NCBI GenBank assembly: GCA_943842245.1
Contig: CALTAJ010000002.1
Location: forward strand, 1,065,700 to 1,129,699
Direction of reading: 5' to 3'
Origin: an uncultured Flavobacteriaceae bacterium
Lineage (GTDB): Bacteria > Bacteroidota > Bacteroidia > Flavobacteriales > Flavobacteriaceae
Length of the DNA stretch: 64,000 nucleotides
Position numbers and translations under genes: made by a program. This document shows, piece by piece, positions 48,029 through 58,587 of the stretch. The notes beneath the pieces were generated by a model, which saw only the letters and a program-made list of their open reading frames with translations, had not been told where the DNA came from and did not search any database. Within the stretch, counting starts at the first letter, position 1, and the number at the start of each line of letters is the position of its first letter.

Positions 48029-49226
48029 CTATTTTTCAAAGAAGTTCTTAAATAATTCTTTTTTCTTTTAATGAAGAAAAATCTTTGAGGTATAAGCTTC
48101 TTTACAATTTTTTTTCATTCTTTGATATGAGTCTTGATACGAGACATTATGAATCAAATATTTTAGCTAATCAGTCTTTATTCCCTGCATTACAACAGAA
48201 CCCAAATTATTTTCTTTAATTATTGAATTGGCTCTCCAGATTAAAGCCAATAATTGGTATGCCATCGCATAAATAGGTTTGAAGTTTCGCTGGAACTGTT
48301 TTAGAAATAAAGGAGCTCTTTTAATGAAAGAAATAAATAATCAGACTCTTTGAAAAAATGTAATAATTTTAGATGAATCTACATGCATCAAAAAATTTGT
48401 ATTTTCTATTTAATTTTGTGATTAACTAGTTTTTAAGATTTTCTTTATTTCTTCCATCCCATATTAATCTCATTTCGTATTTTATTTTTTGATATTTTAA
48501 TCGCTTCAACTAAACTTTCAAAGATCTTGTGCCTCTCCAATATTCCCTGCGTAAGAAATTATCAATTTTTTCTGTTTTGTAGAGCTTATATTTCATGCTT
48601 TAATTTTCAAAAACTGGAGTCTGCCCAATTAGGGAAATAACTGACTTTTCAGATTTACTCTTTTTTGAGCAAATTCCTTAAAACTTTCTGATCCTAAGAG
48701 AATATGATCAAATTGATTATAAAACCATTTAAATAAGCTTCTAGAATATTGAGTAGCCTTTTAGATTTTATAATTCCAACAGAGCTTAAGTGTTTGAGGC
48801 CACATATCTAAATCCCATAATATAACTTTTGATTCCTTTATCTTTTTGTAGATAAGAGCAGGTAAAAAAAGTAATGGGGGCGAGGTATGGTGAATGATTA
48901 AGAGTATCGTATTTCTTATGGAAAATATAGCCAAAAGTTGAAAAGAAATAAAGAAAAAAAATAGGATAAGATAGTTAAGTAATGATAAGCTTATTACCTG
49001 CCTTCCCTCTTGGAATAACTGGAAGTCTATAAACGGTATGCCCTTTTGATGCGTTTTTTTACTTCCAAAAATGCTGAATCCTTTCAAAATTTTACCTTTC
49101 GGATAGTTTGGGTTAGAGTAACTACTGAAGTAGTAATATTTTCTGCAGAACCAATCTACAACATCATTTATTTTGAAAGTATTCAGGGTAGAAGTGATTC
49201 GTAAAAATTAAGACTCTTTTTTCCAC
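48029..49226 (-). pseudogene. WbuB-like GT4 glycosyltransferase (frameshifted)
   Basis: Probable L-FucNAc transferase of O-antigen assembly, related to WbuB. The track shows only one 108-residue piece. Reading all frames gives RVLIFTNHFYPEYF and NDVVDWFCRK, then PNYPKGK, IIHHTSPPLLFLPALIYKK with VILWDLDMWPQTL, YFPNWADSSF, SYAGNIGEAQDLESLVEA and a final ELFKNFFEK before TAG. The span of about 1.2 kb fits a 400-residue enzyme. It covers the stretch 48.0 to 48.8 kb that has no ORF. The GTG at 49226 is the likely start. Confidence 0.8.
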
Positions 49227-50353
49227 ACATTTTGATTTACATAATCAGTGTAAGAAAGGATAATTTTTTCAATCTTCTCAGAAACATTATCTGGTCTATA
49301 ATCTAAAACAGAAATTTCATTTGTTTTTGAAAGAGAAGTGTTTTCCAAAAGAGTAACTGCCCTTAAAATTCTCTGCTTATTTAAATCGGTAAACATTACT
49401 GCGGCTTCCTCCATTGCTTCTGGTCTCTCGTGAGAGGATCTGATGTTTATAGCTTTAAAATTTAGTATAGAAGCCTCCTCTGAAATTGTACCACTATCTG
49501 ATAGTACTACAAATGAGTTTAACTGAAGTGCGTTATAATCTATAAAACCTAGTGGATCTAATAAACTGAATTTTATCAGAAGGACTTACTCTAACTTTCT
49601 CTAATTGTTTTCTGGTTCTTGGGTGGGTAGAAAATATAATTGGGTAATTATACTTTTCTGACAAGACTATTTAAAGTTGAAATAAGTTCTTCAAGCTTTT
49701 TTGGATTATCTACATTTTCTTCTCTATGAGAAGAGACCACAAAATAAGCTCCTTTTTTAAGTCTAAGTGATTTAAGAATCGAAGATTGCTTTATTTTATC
49801 TAAATAAAATTGTAATACTTCATTCATAGGAGAGCCTGTCTTTAATAATTCTATCAGCACTAATTCCTTCTTTTAAAAGGTACTCTCTTGCTATTGATGA
49901 ATAAGGCAAATTAATATCTGCTATATGATCTACAATTTTCCGGTTGGTTTCTTCTGGAACATTTTGATCAAAACATCTGTTTCCAGCCTCCATATGAAAT
50001 ATTGGAATTTTATATCTTTTTTGCAACTAGTGCAGAAAGACAGCTATTGGTATCCCCTAAAACTAGCAGTGCATCTGGATTTAGTTTTTTAAGACAGGCT
50101 CAGTTTTAATTATAATATTACCAATTGTTTCAGCAGCTGTGCTTCCTGCAGCCTCCAAAAAAATATCTGGCTTTTTTATTCCTAATTCTTCAAAAAAAAC
50201 TTGATTTAAGTTGTAATCATAATTTTGTCCCGTATGAATTAGTGTGTGTTTGATAGACTTAGATTCATTAAGCCTGGAGATGACTCTAGATAGTCTTATA
50301 ATCTCTGGTCTAGTACCAACAATAGTTACAACATTTAAAAGTTCTTGTCCCAT
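49208..50353 (-). pseudogene. capG: UDP-GlcNAc 2-epimerase, CapG/FnlC type (frameshifted)
   Basis: Non-hydrolysing 2-epimerase family protein (about 381 codons). Pieces include VTIVGTRPEIIRLSRVISRL at the start, HTGQNYDYNLNQVFFEELG, FHMEAGNRCFDQNVPEETN, KTGSPMNEVLQFYL, VVSSHREENVDNPKKL and the end near MFTDLNKQRI. Four to five indels separate them. Following capE and capF, it should act as the UDP-L-FucNAc-forming epimerase rather than WecB; WecB-like activity cannot be excluded. Confidence 0.87.
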
Positions 50354-50362
50354 TTAACTAAA

Positions 50363-51468
50363 TTAAACAATTTCAGGGTAGGTGTCAGGATCATTTTGAT
50401 CATAAGGCTCATTTATCCAGAAAAACGTGAGTAATTCTTCGTCTCCAATATTAGTAATATTATGGGTATACCAAATGGGCATATCCACATAGCTTGGTGA
50501 ATTTCCATCGAGCTCAAAAGAAATTATTTCGTCTGTTAAATATTTTCTAAGCTCAATTTTAGCTTTTCCTTTAATTACAGAAAAACGCTCAATCTTTCTG
50601 GTGTGGAAATGATTACCTCTAGTTATCCCGCTATTGGTAGTTGAATAAGAGGATTGCCCCATAGAAAGGGCTTTGGAGAGTTCTATAAAACTTCCTCTTT
50701 CATCTGAATGTAATTTATACTCTCTTGGGAAAAATTCTTTATGATTAATATAGCTCCTAAAAGTATTAAAGAGCTCTTTGTCAAATTTTGATTCAAGATT
50801 TGGAATTTTATTCTCTTGAATATATTGTTCATTAAAAATAAATTCAATTTTTCTAATACCTCAGAAACTTTAATTTCGGTTAGAAAATCAAAGTTTATGC
50901 TTCTATTTTTCCTTTCAAAAGCTCTAAAAGTGAGCTTATGTAATCATCAATATAAATTAGTTTTACTGTATTGTCAGTAATAATTGTAGGGTTTGATTGT
51001 TTAATAATTGATGTGAAAAAGTAGCTATAAATGAATTGTAAAAGGGTTTACAAAAAGGGCCAAAAACGTTTGGGGTTAGAGAGGAGTAAAAAGTAAATCC
51101 TAATTTTTTAGAAAGCCTATCAAAATCTTCTCTAGCCTTTTTTTTAGCTTTCCCATAAAGGGAATCTGAATCTTCTTGGAGTGAAGATGAAAAATATAAT
51201 TTCCCTTTAAAATTTATTTTTTCTAAATGTTTTAGTAGCGAACTATTAATTTCAATATTGGACTGTAAACTTCTTGATCGGTTTCAGCTCTATTGACCCC
51301 AGCTAAATGATAAATAAAATCTTCTTTTTGAATTTTATTATTAAAATTCTCTGAACGGAAATCTTCTTTATTTAATAGTATAAGATTATGATTTGGAAAG
51401 TGAAGATTTAAATTTCTGAGTAGATGTCCTCCAACAAATCCGGTATGTCCTGAAATTACAATTCTCAC
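50363..51468 (-). pseudogene. capF: CapF/FnlB-type reductase (frameshifted)
   Basis: Bifunctional C3-epimerase/reductase of UDP-L-FucNAc synthesis. The N-terminal SDR starts MRIVISGHTGFVGGHLLRNL with FIYHLAGVNRAETDQEVY, and the C-terminal cupin has GNHFHTRKIERFSVIKGKA and NPYDQNDPDTYP-like ending. The span of 368 codons is the CapF size. The middle 570 bases have no long ORF because of repeated indels. It lies 9 bases before capG. Confidence 0.87.
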
Positions 51469-51477
51469 ATTAGTATA

Positions 51478-52486
51478 TTAAAGACCTAAATCTTGTCGAA
51501 TTTCGGGAAGCTTAAGTAACAATTCTTTCATTTGAGTCAACATCCAATCTATTTGTGTTGTCGGAGTTATATTCTTCTTTAATCGTTGAATTATCTCCCT
51601 TTTGAAAAGTATTTATCGTAATTAAGGTCTCTGTTATCTGCTGATACTCTATAATAATCTCCAAGATCTTCACTTTTGGCCATCTCTTCTTTGGTTACCA
51701 GAGTCTCGTACATTTTCTCCCCATGACGAATACCAATATTTTGTATCTCAGATTTGGAATTATATAAAGAAATCAGTGCTTCAGCTAAAGTCTGAATCGT
51801 TGCAGCAGGTGATTTTTGTATAAATAGATCTCCGTTATTTCCCTTTTCAAATGCAAATTGAACCAAATCAACTGCATCATCTAAGGTCATCATAAACCGG
51901 GTCATTTGGGGTTAGTGATGGTAAGTGGTTTATTATTTTTTATCTGCTCAATAAATAAGGGTATTACTGAACCTCTTGAGGCCATTACATTTCCATAACG
52001 AGTCCCACAAAAAACAGATTTTTTTGGATCTAAGTTTCTTGCAGCTGCCATCATCGTTTTTTCCATTAATGCCTTTGTCATTCCCATGGCATTTATTGGG
52101 TAAGCTGCTTTATCTGTACTTAATACCACAGCCTTTTTTAACTACCAAACTCTTCAGCTGCTGAGAGTACATTATTAGTTCCTAAAATATTTGTTTTTAC
52201 AGCCTCTATTGGGAAAGAATTCACATGATGGCACTTGTTTAAGTGCTGCAGCATGAAAGATATAATCAACTCCCTTAACTACTTTTGAAACTGATTCTTT
52301 GTCTCTTACATCTCCAATATAGAATTTAACTTTATCTGAATTTAACTTCTTTCTTAGGTCATCCTGTTTTTTTTCATCCCTGAGAAAAATTCTTATTTCA
52401 GAATAAAATCTATTTTGAACTGCTCCTTTTAAAAAAGCGTTTCCAAAGGACCCTGTTCCACCTGTTATTAATAGAATATTATTCAT
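51478..52486 (-). pseudogene. capE: UDP-GlcNAc 4,6-dehydratase/5-epimerase CapE (frameshifted)
   Basis: First enzyme of UDP-L-FucNAc synthesis. In three main pieces it shows NILLITGGTGSFGNAFLKGA, VDYIFHAAALKQVPSCEFFP, STDKAAYPINAMGMTKALME, CGTRYGNVMASRGSVIPLF and MTRFMMTLDDAVDLVQFAFE, then LPEIRQDLGL before TAA at 51478. The span of about 336 codons is normal. The TAA-ATG overlap with the upstream glycosyltransferase is 8 bases. Confidence 0.88.
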
Positions 52487-53606
52487 TTGTTATTTCGTTT
52501 TTTATTAATTCTGATAGTGACTTAAGTCCTTTTTCTGAACTAAAATACTTCTTTGCTACTTTATATGCCATTTTTGGATAATTTTAATTTTAAATTCTTA
52601 TCCAAAATTAATTTTTCCATTGCTGTTCTTAACTCTTCAGTACTTTTAGGGTTTATTAATAAGGCGCTGTGATTATCTTTTAAATAATTTGGAATCATCC
52701 CAACATTAGTTGTTATCGAAGCTAAACCGCAAGAAAGAGCTTCTATTAAAGCATTAGGCATTCCTTCTGACCAAGAAGGCAAAACAAATACATCAGCGGA
52801 TTTATAATATTCATTTAGTTGGTTATTTGGTTTCCAACCTTCAAATTTAATGAAGTCTTCAAGTTTATTTTTAGAAATAAAATCTTTTGCTGATTTCATT
52901 AATTTTCCATTTCCAATAAAAGTGAAAAATAAAGAATGCTTTTTATCTTTGAGTATTTTAATGGAATTAAGTATCTCTAAACACCTTTTTCTTTTTCAAG
53001 CCACCCAACAAATAGAAAAGAAACAACATCAGATTGACTTTCATTTTTTCTGTTTTCTCCAATTAAAAGTAATTTTTCAGTTGCAGTCCAATTGTGTAAT
53101 ACCTTTATCCTTTTTTCGGATATATCTAGTTTTTGTGATGCAAAAAGCTTCCAATTTTCTCCTTGTGCTAGAAATATTGCTTCAGCAAATAAATATTTTA
53201 TAATTCTTTTAAAAAATGGAAACTTTTCTATTTGATAAATTAAATTTCCTGCTCTTGGAAAAATTAAGGGTTGTGCGCCAGAAATTTTTGATATCAAAAC
53301 CATTATACCTTTTTCCAAAGCACTTAATCCATCCGAACAAAAGATAAGAGTTACTTTAGGCTTATGTGTAAAAATTTTAAATACAAATCGAATAAGTCTA
53401 AAAAAGGCTAAAAAAAAACGAATTATAAAAGTTGGTGGAGGATTTGATATTTGAGAAGAATCAAATTGAATCAGTTTTATATTCGAAAAAAAATGAGAAT
53501 TAATAATCAGCTCGCAGGACTGCTGAATCCCACCAAAAATAAGCTTCTTTGGAAAAGAACCTACTATAAGTAAAGATTGGTTTTTGTTTGAAATTAATGA
53601 TTTCAT
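52479..53606 (-). pseudogene. GT4 glycosyltransferase (frameshifted)
   Basis: Retaining glycosyltransferase of the GT4 fold, about 375 codons. The N-terminal piece (209 residues) is intact to about 52980, then frameshifts near 52980 and near 52562 cut it. Family motifs are FRDSVSFLFVGWLEKEKG-like in the middle, VFVLPSWSEGMPNALIEALS (the EX7E region) and PNYLKDNHSALLINP. The last frame ends ITNE before TAA. The donor sugar is unknown. It marks the right end of the densely broken zone. Confidence 0.83.
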
Positions 53607-54850
53607 TAGCTTCTTGCCGTTTCTTTAAAAACTTTTTTGATTTCTCTTTCAGTTACTTTTACATCGTGATTTTTTAACCAATAAGAATATGATAGTTTGC
53701 GTAGTTGATCTCTGTAGGTATTGTCAAAATGAATTTTTTTAAAATATTCGAAAAGATCATTAGATGTAAAATTTAGGGGTAAAAGTGTTTTACAATATTT
53801 CCCTATTGTTTTATTTCCGCCTACGTTGGTCACAATAGTTGGAATTGCATAACTTATTGCCTCAATAAGTGCCATAGGTGTCCCCTCCGAAGAACTTACA
53901 TTAAGAAAAACATCAATCGGTTTATTTTCAAAGAAAGCTTTTAAATCATTATCATCTAGACCTCCAAGAAACTTAATTTTAAATCTGTCAAACCTCAGCT
54001 GTTTTGTATATTCTTTTAGATCATCTAGTTCTTCACCATTTCCAATGTGGAAATATTGAATTTCAAAATCCGAATAATCTTCAAGTTCTTTTAATGCATT
54101 TAAAAGATAATCTATTCTTTTTACTGGATCTGTTCTAGAAAGGGTAAGAGCTCTAAAAATCCCATCATTTGAAGGTTTTGACTTTTTGGACTTTTGTATT
54201 ACTCCTGAATTTAGATGGGAAACTTTATGTTTAAATACAGGATATTTATTTTTTAAATATTGTGCTCCTTCTCGAGAATCTGGAATTATATGATCTATTA
54301 ATTCCATTGCTTTATTTCTGAATGGTATTATTTTTTCAGGACGTCGTTCAAAATATAAGTCATGGCCATGCGCACCAGTAATTACTTTAGAAGTTGGATA
54401 TCTCAATTTAAAGAATAAAGCTCCTAAGGTATAATCATCAAACCAAAAAGAATAAATAAAAACTTCAGAGGGGAGAATTCCTTTGTTTTTTAAATTGTAT
54501 TCTAAGAAGACCATCAGATAGATGCCTTTTAAATAGGCATATATTGACTTTTTTAATTTATATAATCTTTTATTTTTATTTATACTCCTAACTTCGTCAA
54601 ATAAAAAACTAATGTATTTTAAAAAATAAATCAAAAACTGAAAAAGAATAACCCCTTTTGGATTTCTTAAATTAAAAAAGATTTTGTCTTTCGGGTAGGG
54701 ATAGTCATACTGAAACTTTAAACGTCCTGTTGGTAATAAAAATATGTTTTTAAAACTCCTTTTAAGATTATTTAATTGGACGTTTAAAAGATTGTACTCG
54801 GCATTTCCCTTTAAAATTGGATAGTTAGTGCAAACGACAACTAGATTCAT
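53606..54850 (-). CDS. GT4 glycosyltransferase
   Basis: Glycosyltransferase of 414 residues, intact. The C-terminal Rossmann domain has LTLSRTDPVKRIDYLLNAL and DVFLNVSSSEGTPMALIEAI with the EX7E motif, resembling colanic-acid or capsule transferases. Its ATG overlaps the stop of a 27-codon ORF, and its stop overlaps the next gene start by one base. Donor and acceptor unknown. Confidence 0.9.
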   Translation of the reverse strand: MNLVVVCTNYPILKGNAEYNLLNVQLNNLKRSFKNIFLLPTGRLKFQYDYPYPKDKIFFNLRNPKGVILFQFLIYFLKYISFLFDEVRSINKNKRLYKLKKSIYAYLKGIYLMVFLEYNLKNKGILPSEVFIYSFWFDDYTLGALFFKLRYPTSKVITGAHGHDLYFERRPEKIIPFRNKAMELIDHIIPDSREGAQYLKNKYPVFKHKVSHLNSGVIQKSKKSKPSNDGIFRALTLSRTDPVKRIDYLLNALKELEDYSDFEIQYFHIGNGEELDDLKEYTKQLRFDRFKIKFLGGLDDNDLKAFFENKPIDVFLNVSSSEGTPMALIEAISYAIPTIVTNVGGNKTIGKYCKTLLPLNFTSNDLFEYFKKIHFDNTYRDQLRKLSYSYWLKNHDVKVTEREIKKVFKETARS

Positions 54851-54930
54851 TTTGTAAAATAAAATTGATTGAGTTCGCTAGAAAGATACGAACCTACAAA
54901 TGCATTAGCTCTTGAAATAAGAATTCTCAT
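54847..54930 (-). CDS. 27-codon coupled mini-ORF resembling an SDR N-terminus
   Basis: Too short for the ORF track. Its ATG overlaps the TGA of the nucleotidyltransferase gene (ATGA) and its TGA overlaps the ATG of the GT4 gene. The peptide reads MRILISRANAFVGSYLSSEL plus seven residues, close to the start of sugar-nucleotide SDR enzymes (MRILITGANGFVGSYL) but with two glycines of the binding motif changed. It looks like the remnant of an excised epimerase gene whose coupling signals remain. Functional translation is unproven. Confidence 0.55.
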   Translation of the reverse strand: MRILISRANAFVGSYLSSELNQFYFTK

Positions 54931-55640
54931 TGCTCGTTTATAAATTTATGTTTTTTAAAGATATCTGTTGCCTTCATATAATCATCAGGACGTCCAATAT
55001 CTAACCAAAATCCTTTATGCTCAATCAGTTTAACCTGACACTTTTTTTCGATAAGCCTTATCATAAGGGAGTCAAATCCAAAAAAAGTATTAAATGGAAT
55101 TTGTTTTACGGCTTCTTTATTAACCATATAAACCCCCATACTAACTTCAAAATTAAATTGCGGTTTTTCTTGGAAACCTGTTAAATAATTTTTGGTTGAT
55201 TTCTCTAAAACTCCAAAATCAACAAGTTGTTGCCTCTTGAAAGATGAAATCGAAAATATAGTATTTGATTTATTGTGTTGTTCAAAAAATGCACCAAAAT
55301 CTAAATCTGTTAATGTATCGCCATTCATTACAAGAAAACTCTCATCTAGATCATCAATTAAAGTTAATGGCCCCATAGTTCCCAGAGGCTTCTGTTCCAA
55401 AACATAATCTATTTTAATACCCCATTTATCACCTTTACCAAAAAAAGCTTTGAAAATTTCAGCTTGATGATTTACAGCCAAAGTAATACGATTAAAGCCA
55501 TATGATTTTAATTGACGAATAATAACTTCAATAATTGGATAGTCTCCAATAGGCATAAGAGGCTTTGGTAATGCAATTGTATAGGGCTTTAGTCGAGTAC
55601 CTTTTCCTCCACAAAGAATAATAGCTCTTTTATCATTCAT
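54927..55640 (-). CDS. Sugar-1-phosphate nucleotidyltransferase
   Basis: Activates a sugar 1-phosphate with an NTP. The 237-residue protein has the nucleotide-binding loop CGGKGTRLKPYT, PKPLMPIGDYPIIE, the metal-binding VMNGDTLTDLD and a C-terminal FWLDIGRPDDY. It lacks the C-terminal left-handed helix of larger enzymes. Mannose-1-phosphate guanylyltransferase and GlcN-1-P guanylyltransferase (PtmE) types are both possible; the adjacent LegB-like gene suggests a role in the legionaminate route, which is inference. Confidence 0.9.
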   Translation of the reverse strand: MNDKRAIILCGGKGTRLKPYTIALPKPLMPIGDYPIIEVIIRQLKSYGFNRITLAVNHQAEIFKAFFGKGDKWGIKIDYVLEQKPLGTMGPLTLIDDLDESFLVMNGDTLTDLDFGAFFEQHNKSNTIFSISSFKRQQLVDFGVLEKSTKNYLTGFQEKPQFNFEVSMGVYMVNKEAVKQIPFNTFFGFDSLMIRLIEKKCQVKLIEHKGFWLDIGRPDDYMKATDIFKKHKFINEQ

Positions 55641-55645
55641 AAGTT

Positions 55646-56644
55646 TTATTGATTATATCTGCTTGGTTTGTAGTTTTTCCTATTTACTGTTATCGAAAAC
55701 CAATCAATTGTTTTTTTCAATCCTAATTTAAACCCTTCTTCTCCTTTAAATTTTGGTGACCACTTAAGAATTTTTTCAGCTAACGAATTATCCGAAAACA
55801 ACCGGTTTACTTCACTCTCTTGTGGTCTAATCCTTTGTTTATCAGTAACAATATTAAGCTCTTTACCCATCAAGCTAGAAATCATTTGTGCTGTTTTTAA
55901 GATTGAAATTTCAAAACCAGCTCCAAGATTAACTACTTTTCCAATATTTTCAGTGGAATTAATACCTGCAATAATCCCATCAACAGTGTCAAGAACGTAT
56001 GAAAAGTCTCTTGTAGCTTCAATATTCCCAAGTTTAATTTCATTTTTGCCATCCAGTATTTGAGTAATTATAGTCGGTATGACCGCTCTATTAGATTGTC
56101 TTGGCCCAAAAGTATTGAACGGTCTTATTATACCTACTGGGAGTTCGTATGACTTATTAAACGAAATAGCCAATTGATCAGCAGCAATTTTAGAAGCAGA
56201 ATATGGCGATTGTCCTACATTAGGGTGTTTTTCATCTATAGGTACATATTGTGCTGAGCCATATATTTCACTTGTTGAAATATGAATTATTTTTTTGCAC
56301 TCATATTTTTTTGAAGCTTCAAGGATATTTAGAGTTCCGTTAATATTTGTATCCACATAAGAGTTCGGTGATTGATAGGAATAGGGAATTGCAATAAGAG
56401 CGGCTAAATGAAGAACACAATCACACCCTTTTACAATTGCATCAACTCCAAAAGGATCACGTATGTCTCCGCTTACAACTTCAATTTTGAATTTGACTTC
56501 TTGATCTAGTGTATCTAACCAACCCCATGAATTAAATGAGTTGTACATAACCAAAGCACGAACTTCATAACCCAAGCTTATTAATCTTTCAACCAAATGT
56601 GATCCAATAAATCCATCTGCGCCTGTTACAAGAATTTTATTCAT
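55646..56644 (-). CDS. legB: NAD-dependent 4,6-dehydratase, LegB-like
   Basis: SDR enzyme of 332 residues. The N-terminus GADGFIGSHLVERL and especially YNSFNSWGWLD match the LegB group, which removes water from NDP-GlcNAc in legionaminic-type sugar synthesis. Catalytic features are HISTSEIYG and PYSASK (Tyr-x3-Lys), and IRPFNTFGPRQSNRAVIPT follows. It lies 5 bases before the nucleotidyltransferase. LegC, LegG and LegH are not in the window. Confidence 0.87.
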   Translation of the reverse strand: MNKILVTGADGFIGSHLVERLISLGYEVRALVMYNSFNSWGWLDTLDQEVKFKIEVVSGDIRDPFGVDAIVKGCDCVLHLAALIAIPYSYQSPNSYVDTNINGTLNILEASKKYECKKIIHISTSEIYGSAQYVPIDEKHPNVGQSPYSASKIAADQLAISFNKSYELPVGIIRPFNTFGPRQSNRAVIPTIITQILDGKNEIKLGNIEATRDFSYVLDTVDGIIAGINSTENIGKVVNLGAGFEISILKTAQMISSLMGKELNIVTDKQRIRPQESEVNRLFSDNSLAEKILKWSPKFKGEEGFKLGLKKTIDWFSITVNRKNYKPSRYNQ

Positions 56645-56860
56645 TGAAATTTAATCTTAAATTTTGCATTTATAAAATTATTTAAATTAGATTTAAATTT
56701 TTTACAAGTTCCTATATACTGTTTCATGAATGTTTATTTTATAAATAGATTCCACTTTTTGTCTTTAGATTCATTTCATTATTTTTTAATATTCAAAACT
56801 GGGTTTTTTGACAAAATTTGAATAAATGATTTGCAGTAAAACGGCTTGAGAGTCTTTCAT

Positions 56861-57721
56861 TTAAGATAAATTTTTTATGTGATTAGCTAGTTGATCTCTT
56901 GGATCCCATTTAAGCAAGTCTAGTAAATTATCGTTTTTCCTTAATGTTTTCTTATAATTGCCTGGCTGGTCAGGAATTAAAACTGATTTTGAATTAAATC
57001 TAAGTCTAAACATTTCAAACAATTCATTGATACTGTAATTATTTCCTGTGCCAAGTTCCCAGCCATCATCCTGAACTATATCTGAAAAACCTATTTTAAT
57101 TAATCCATCAACAATGTCACTAACATGAGTAAAATCTCTTCTCTGCATTCCGTCCCCAACTATTGGCAAGGGCTCTCCTTTAATTGCCTTAGTAGTCCAT
57201 ATTCCTATCACATTTCCAAATTTTTCATTTCTATTCTCCCTAGGTCCATAAACATTATAAAATCTGGCAATTTCAACTTTAAGGTCATAACTTTTTTTGT
57301 AGAGTTTACAAACTTGTTCACCAAGATATTTATACATTGCGTATGGAGAGTCTTCAGGACTAAAATGTTTTGACGAAGAACCAGCATATACAACTTTAAC
57401 GTCATTTTTTTTTGCCCATTCCATAACTTTCATTGTCCCTTTTACATTTACTCTAAAGTAATCTACTGGATCATCAAAAGAAGGTTGTACTCTTGCCTTT
57501 GCTGCCAAATGATAGCACACATCAATAGACTCGTCAACATCAGATATTTTTTCTATATCATTCTTAATGTATTTTACATTATCATGTTCATTTTCTTTTT
57601 TACCAAATGAATAATCATCAATTGAAACTACGTTATGACCATTTTTCGAAAGTGTTTCTGCAAGATTAGAACCTATAAATCCTGCTCCTCCTGTAATCAA
57701 TATGTTTTTCTTTTTTATCAT
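56861..57721 (-). CDS. SDR sugar-nucleotide epimerase or dehydratase
   Basis: Extended SDR of 286 residues, shorter than average. It has the NAD loop [15 protein letters not shown], the catalytic SSS and PYAMYK (Tyr-x3-Lys), RFYNVYGPRENRNEKFG and RRDFTHVSDIVDGL. The family includes UDP-glucose 4-epimerases; the substrate is unknown. Upstream (56645-56860) and downstream (57722-57945) gaps hold no gene, only AT-rich sequence. Confidence 0.88.
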   Translation of the reverse strand: MIKKKNILITGGAGFIGSNLAETLSKNGHNVVSIDDYSFGKKENEHDNVKYIKNDIEKISDVDESIDVCYHLAAKARVQPSFDDPVDYFRVNVKGTMKVMEWAKKNDVKVVYAGSSSKHFSPEDSPYAMYKYLGEQVCKLYKKSYDLKVEIARFYNVYGPRENRNEKFGNVIGIWTTKAIKGEPLPIVGDGMQRRDFTHVSDIVDGLIKIGFSDIVQDDGWELGTGNNYSINELFEMFRLRFNSKSVLIPDQPGNYKKTLRKNDNLLDLLKWDPRDQLANHIKNLS

Positions 57722-57945
57722 AAATCAAATATAAAATTTCTTGATTTCTTAATCATTATTTAAACAATTTTTAAATATTAATCAAGTTTCATTTACTTTA
57801 ATTGAGAAAATTATTTATTTTGATATACGTATTTCAAAACTATACAAAAATTCCAATGTTGTATTGTTCTAAAATATTATGGAAATAGATAATAAATATT
57901 TTCTGTAATGCATTTCAATAGATTTTGACATTCGATAAATTATAC

Positions 57946-58587
57946 TCACACAATTCCCTTCCAAGTTGCACCATTTTTTGTCCAAAAGTGATATGCAACC
58001 TGATTAGGATCGTATAGATATGAATATCCTTTATCAATAATTTCTTTTGCCCAAAACCTATCCTCTTTTCCAGAATATTCTTCAGGCATTGGGGATTCCA
58101 ATAAACCCTCTTTTTTATAAAAGCAAAATGCATTATGCAAGAAATATCTATTCTCAATCTCAGAAAATTTATTTGCCTCTACTTTATCTGAGAAGTTTGA
58201 CCAGATGTAAGATGGTGTAATTTTTTTACCCCTAAAAACAGGGATTTGTTTTCCAAAAATAGCTTTATATGTTTCTAATTGATCTTTTATTTTTTGGAAA
58301 TTTAGATTAATTATTTGAGTATGCCCTGACATTACGAGTACATAATCATTTGAACTAAGTTGCACCCCAGCATTTATAGATTTACCTGGTCTATAGTTGT
58401 CAATATTCTTAGTTATAATACTAGTTCTGTTATTAAAGTTTTGAACAACATCCATTGAATCATCCCTTGAATTATTGTTTAATACAATAATCTCTGGATT
58501 ATCAAAAAATTCAATACATGATTGAATAGCAAACCCTATATATTCAGCTTCATTTTTATTTCTAATGATGATACTTATATTATCCAT
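57946..58587 (-). CDS. GT2 glycosyltransferase (short)
   Basis: GT-A fold transferase of 213 residues. The N-terminus ISIIIRNKNEAEYIGFAIQS and the PEIIVLNNNSRDDS region with MSGHTQIIN fit GT2 enzymes, though the usual DxD is replaced by a SGHT-type motif. It overlaps the NeuB-type gene by 8 bases. Specificity unknown. Confidence 0.82.
   Translation of the reverse strand: MDNISIIIRNKNEAEYIGFAIQSCIEFFDNPEIIVLNNNSRDDSMDVVQNFNNRTSIITKNIDNYRPGKSINAGVQLSSNDYVLVMSGHTQIINLNFQKIKDQLETYKAIFGKQIPVFRGKKITPSYIWSNFSDKVEANKFSEIENRYFLHNAFCFYKKEGLLESPMPEEYSGKEDRFWAKEIIDKGYSYLYDPNQVAYHFWTKNGATWKGIV

Noticed and set aside
57722-57945. Search for a gene or RNA in the 224-base gap
   Set aside because: No ORF with support and no clear repeat or structured element; only AT-rich sequence. 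The same holds for 56645-56860.
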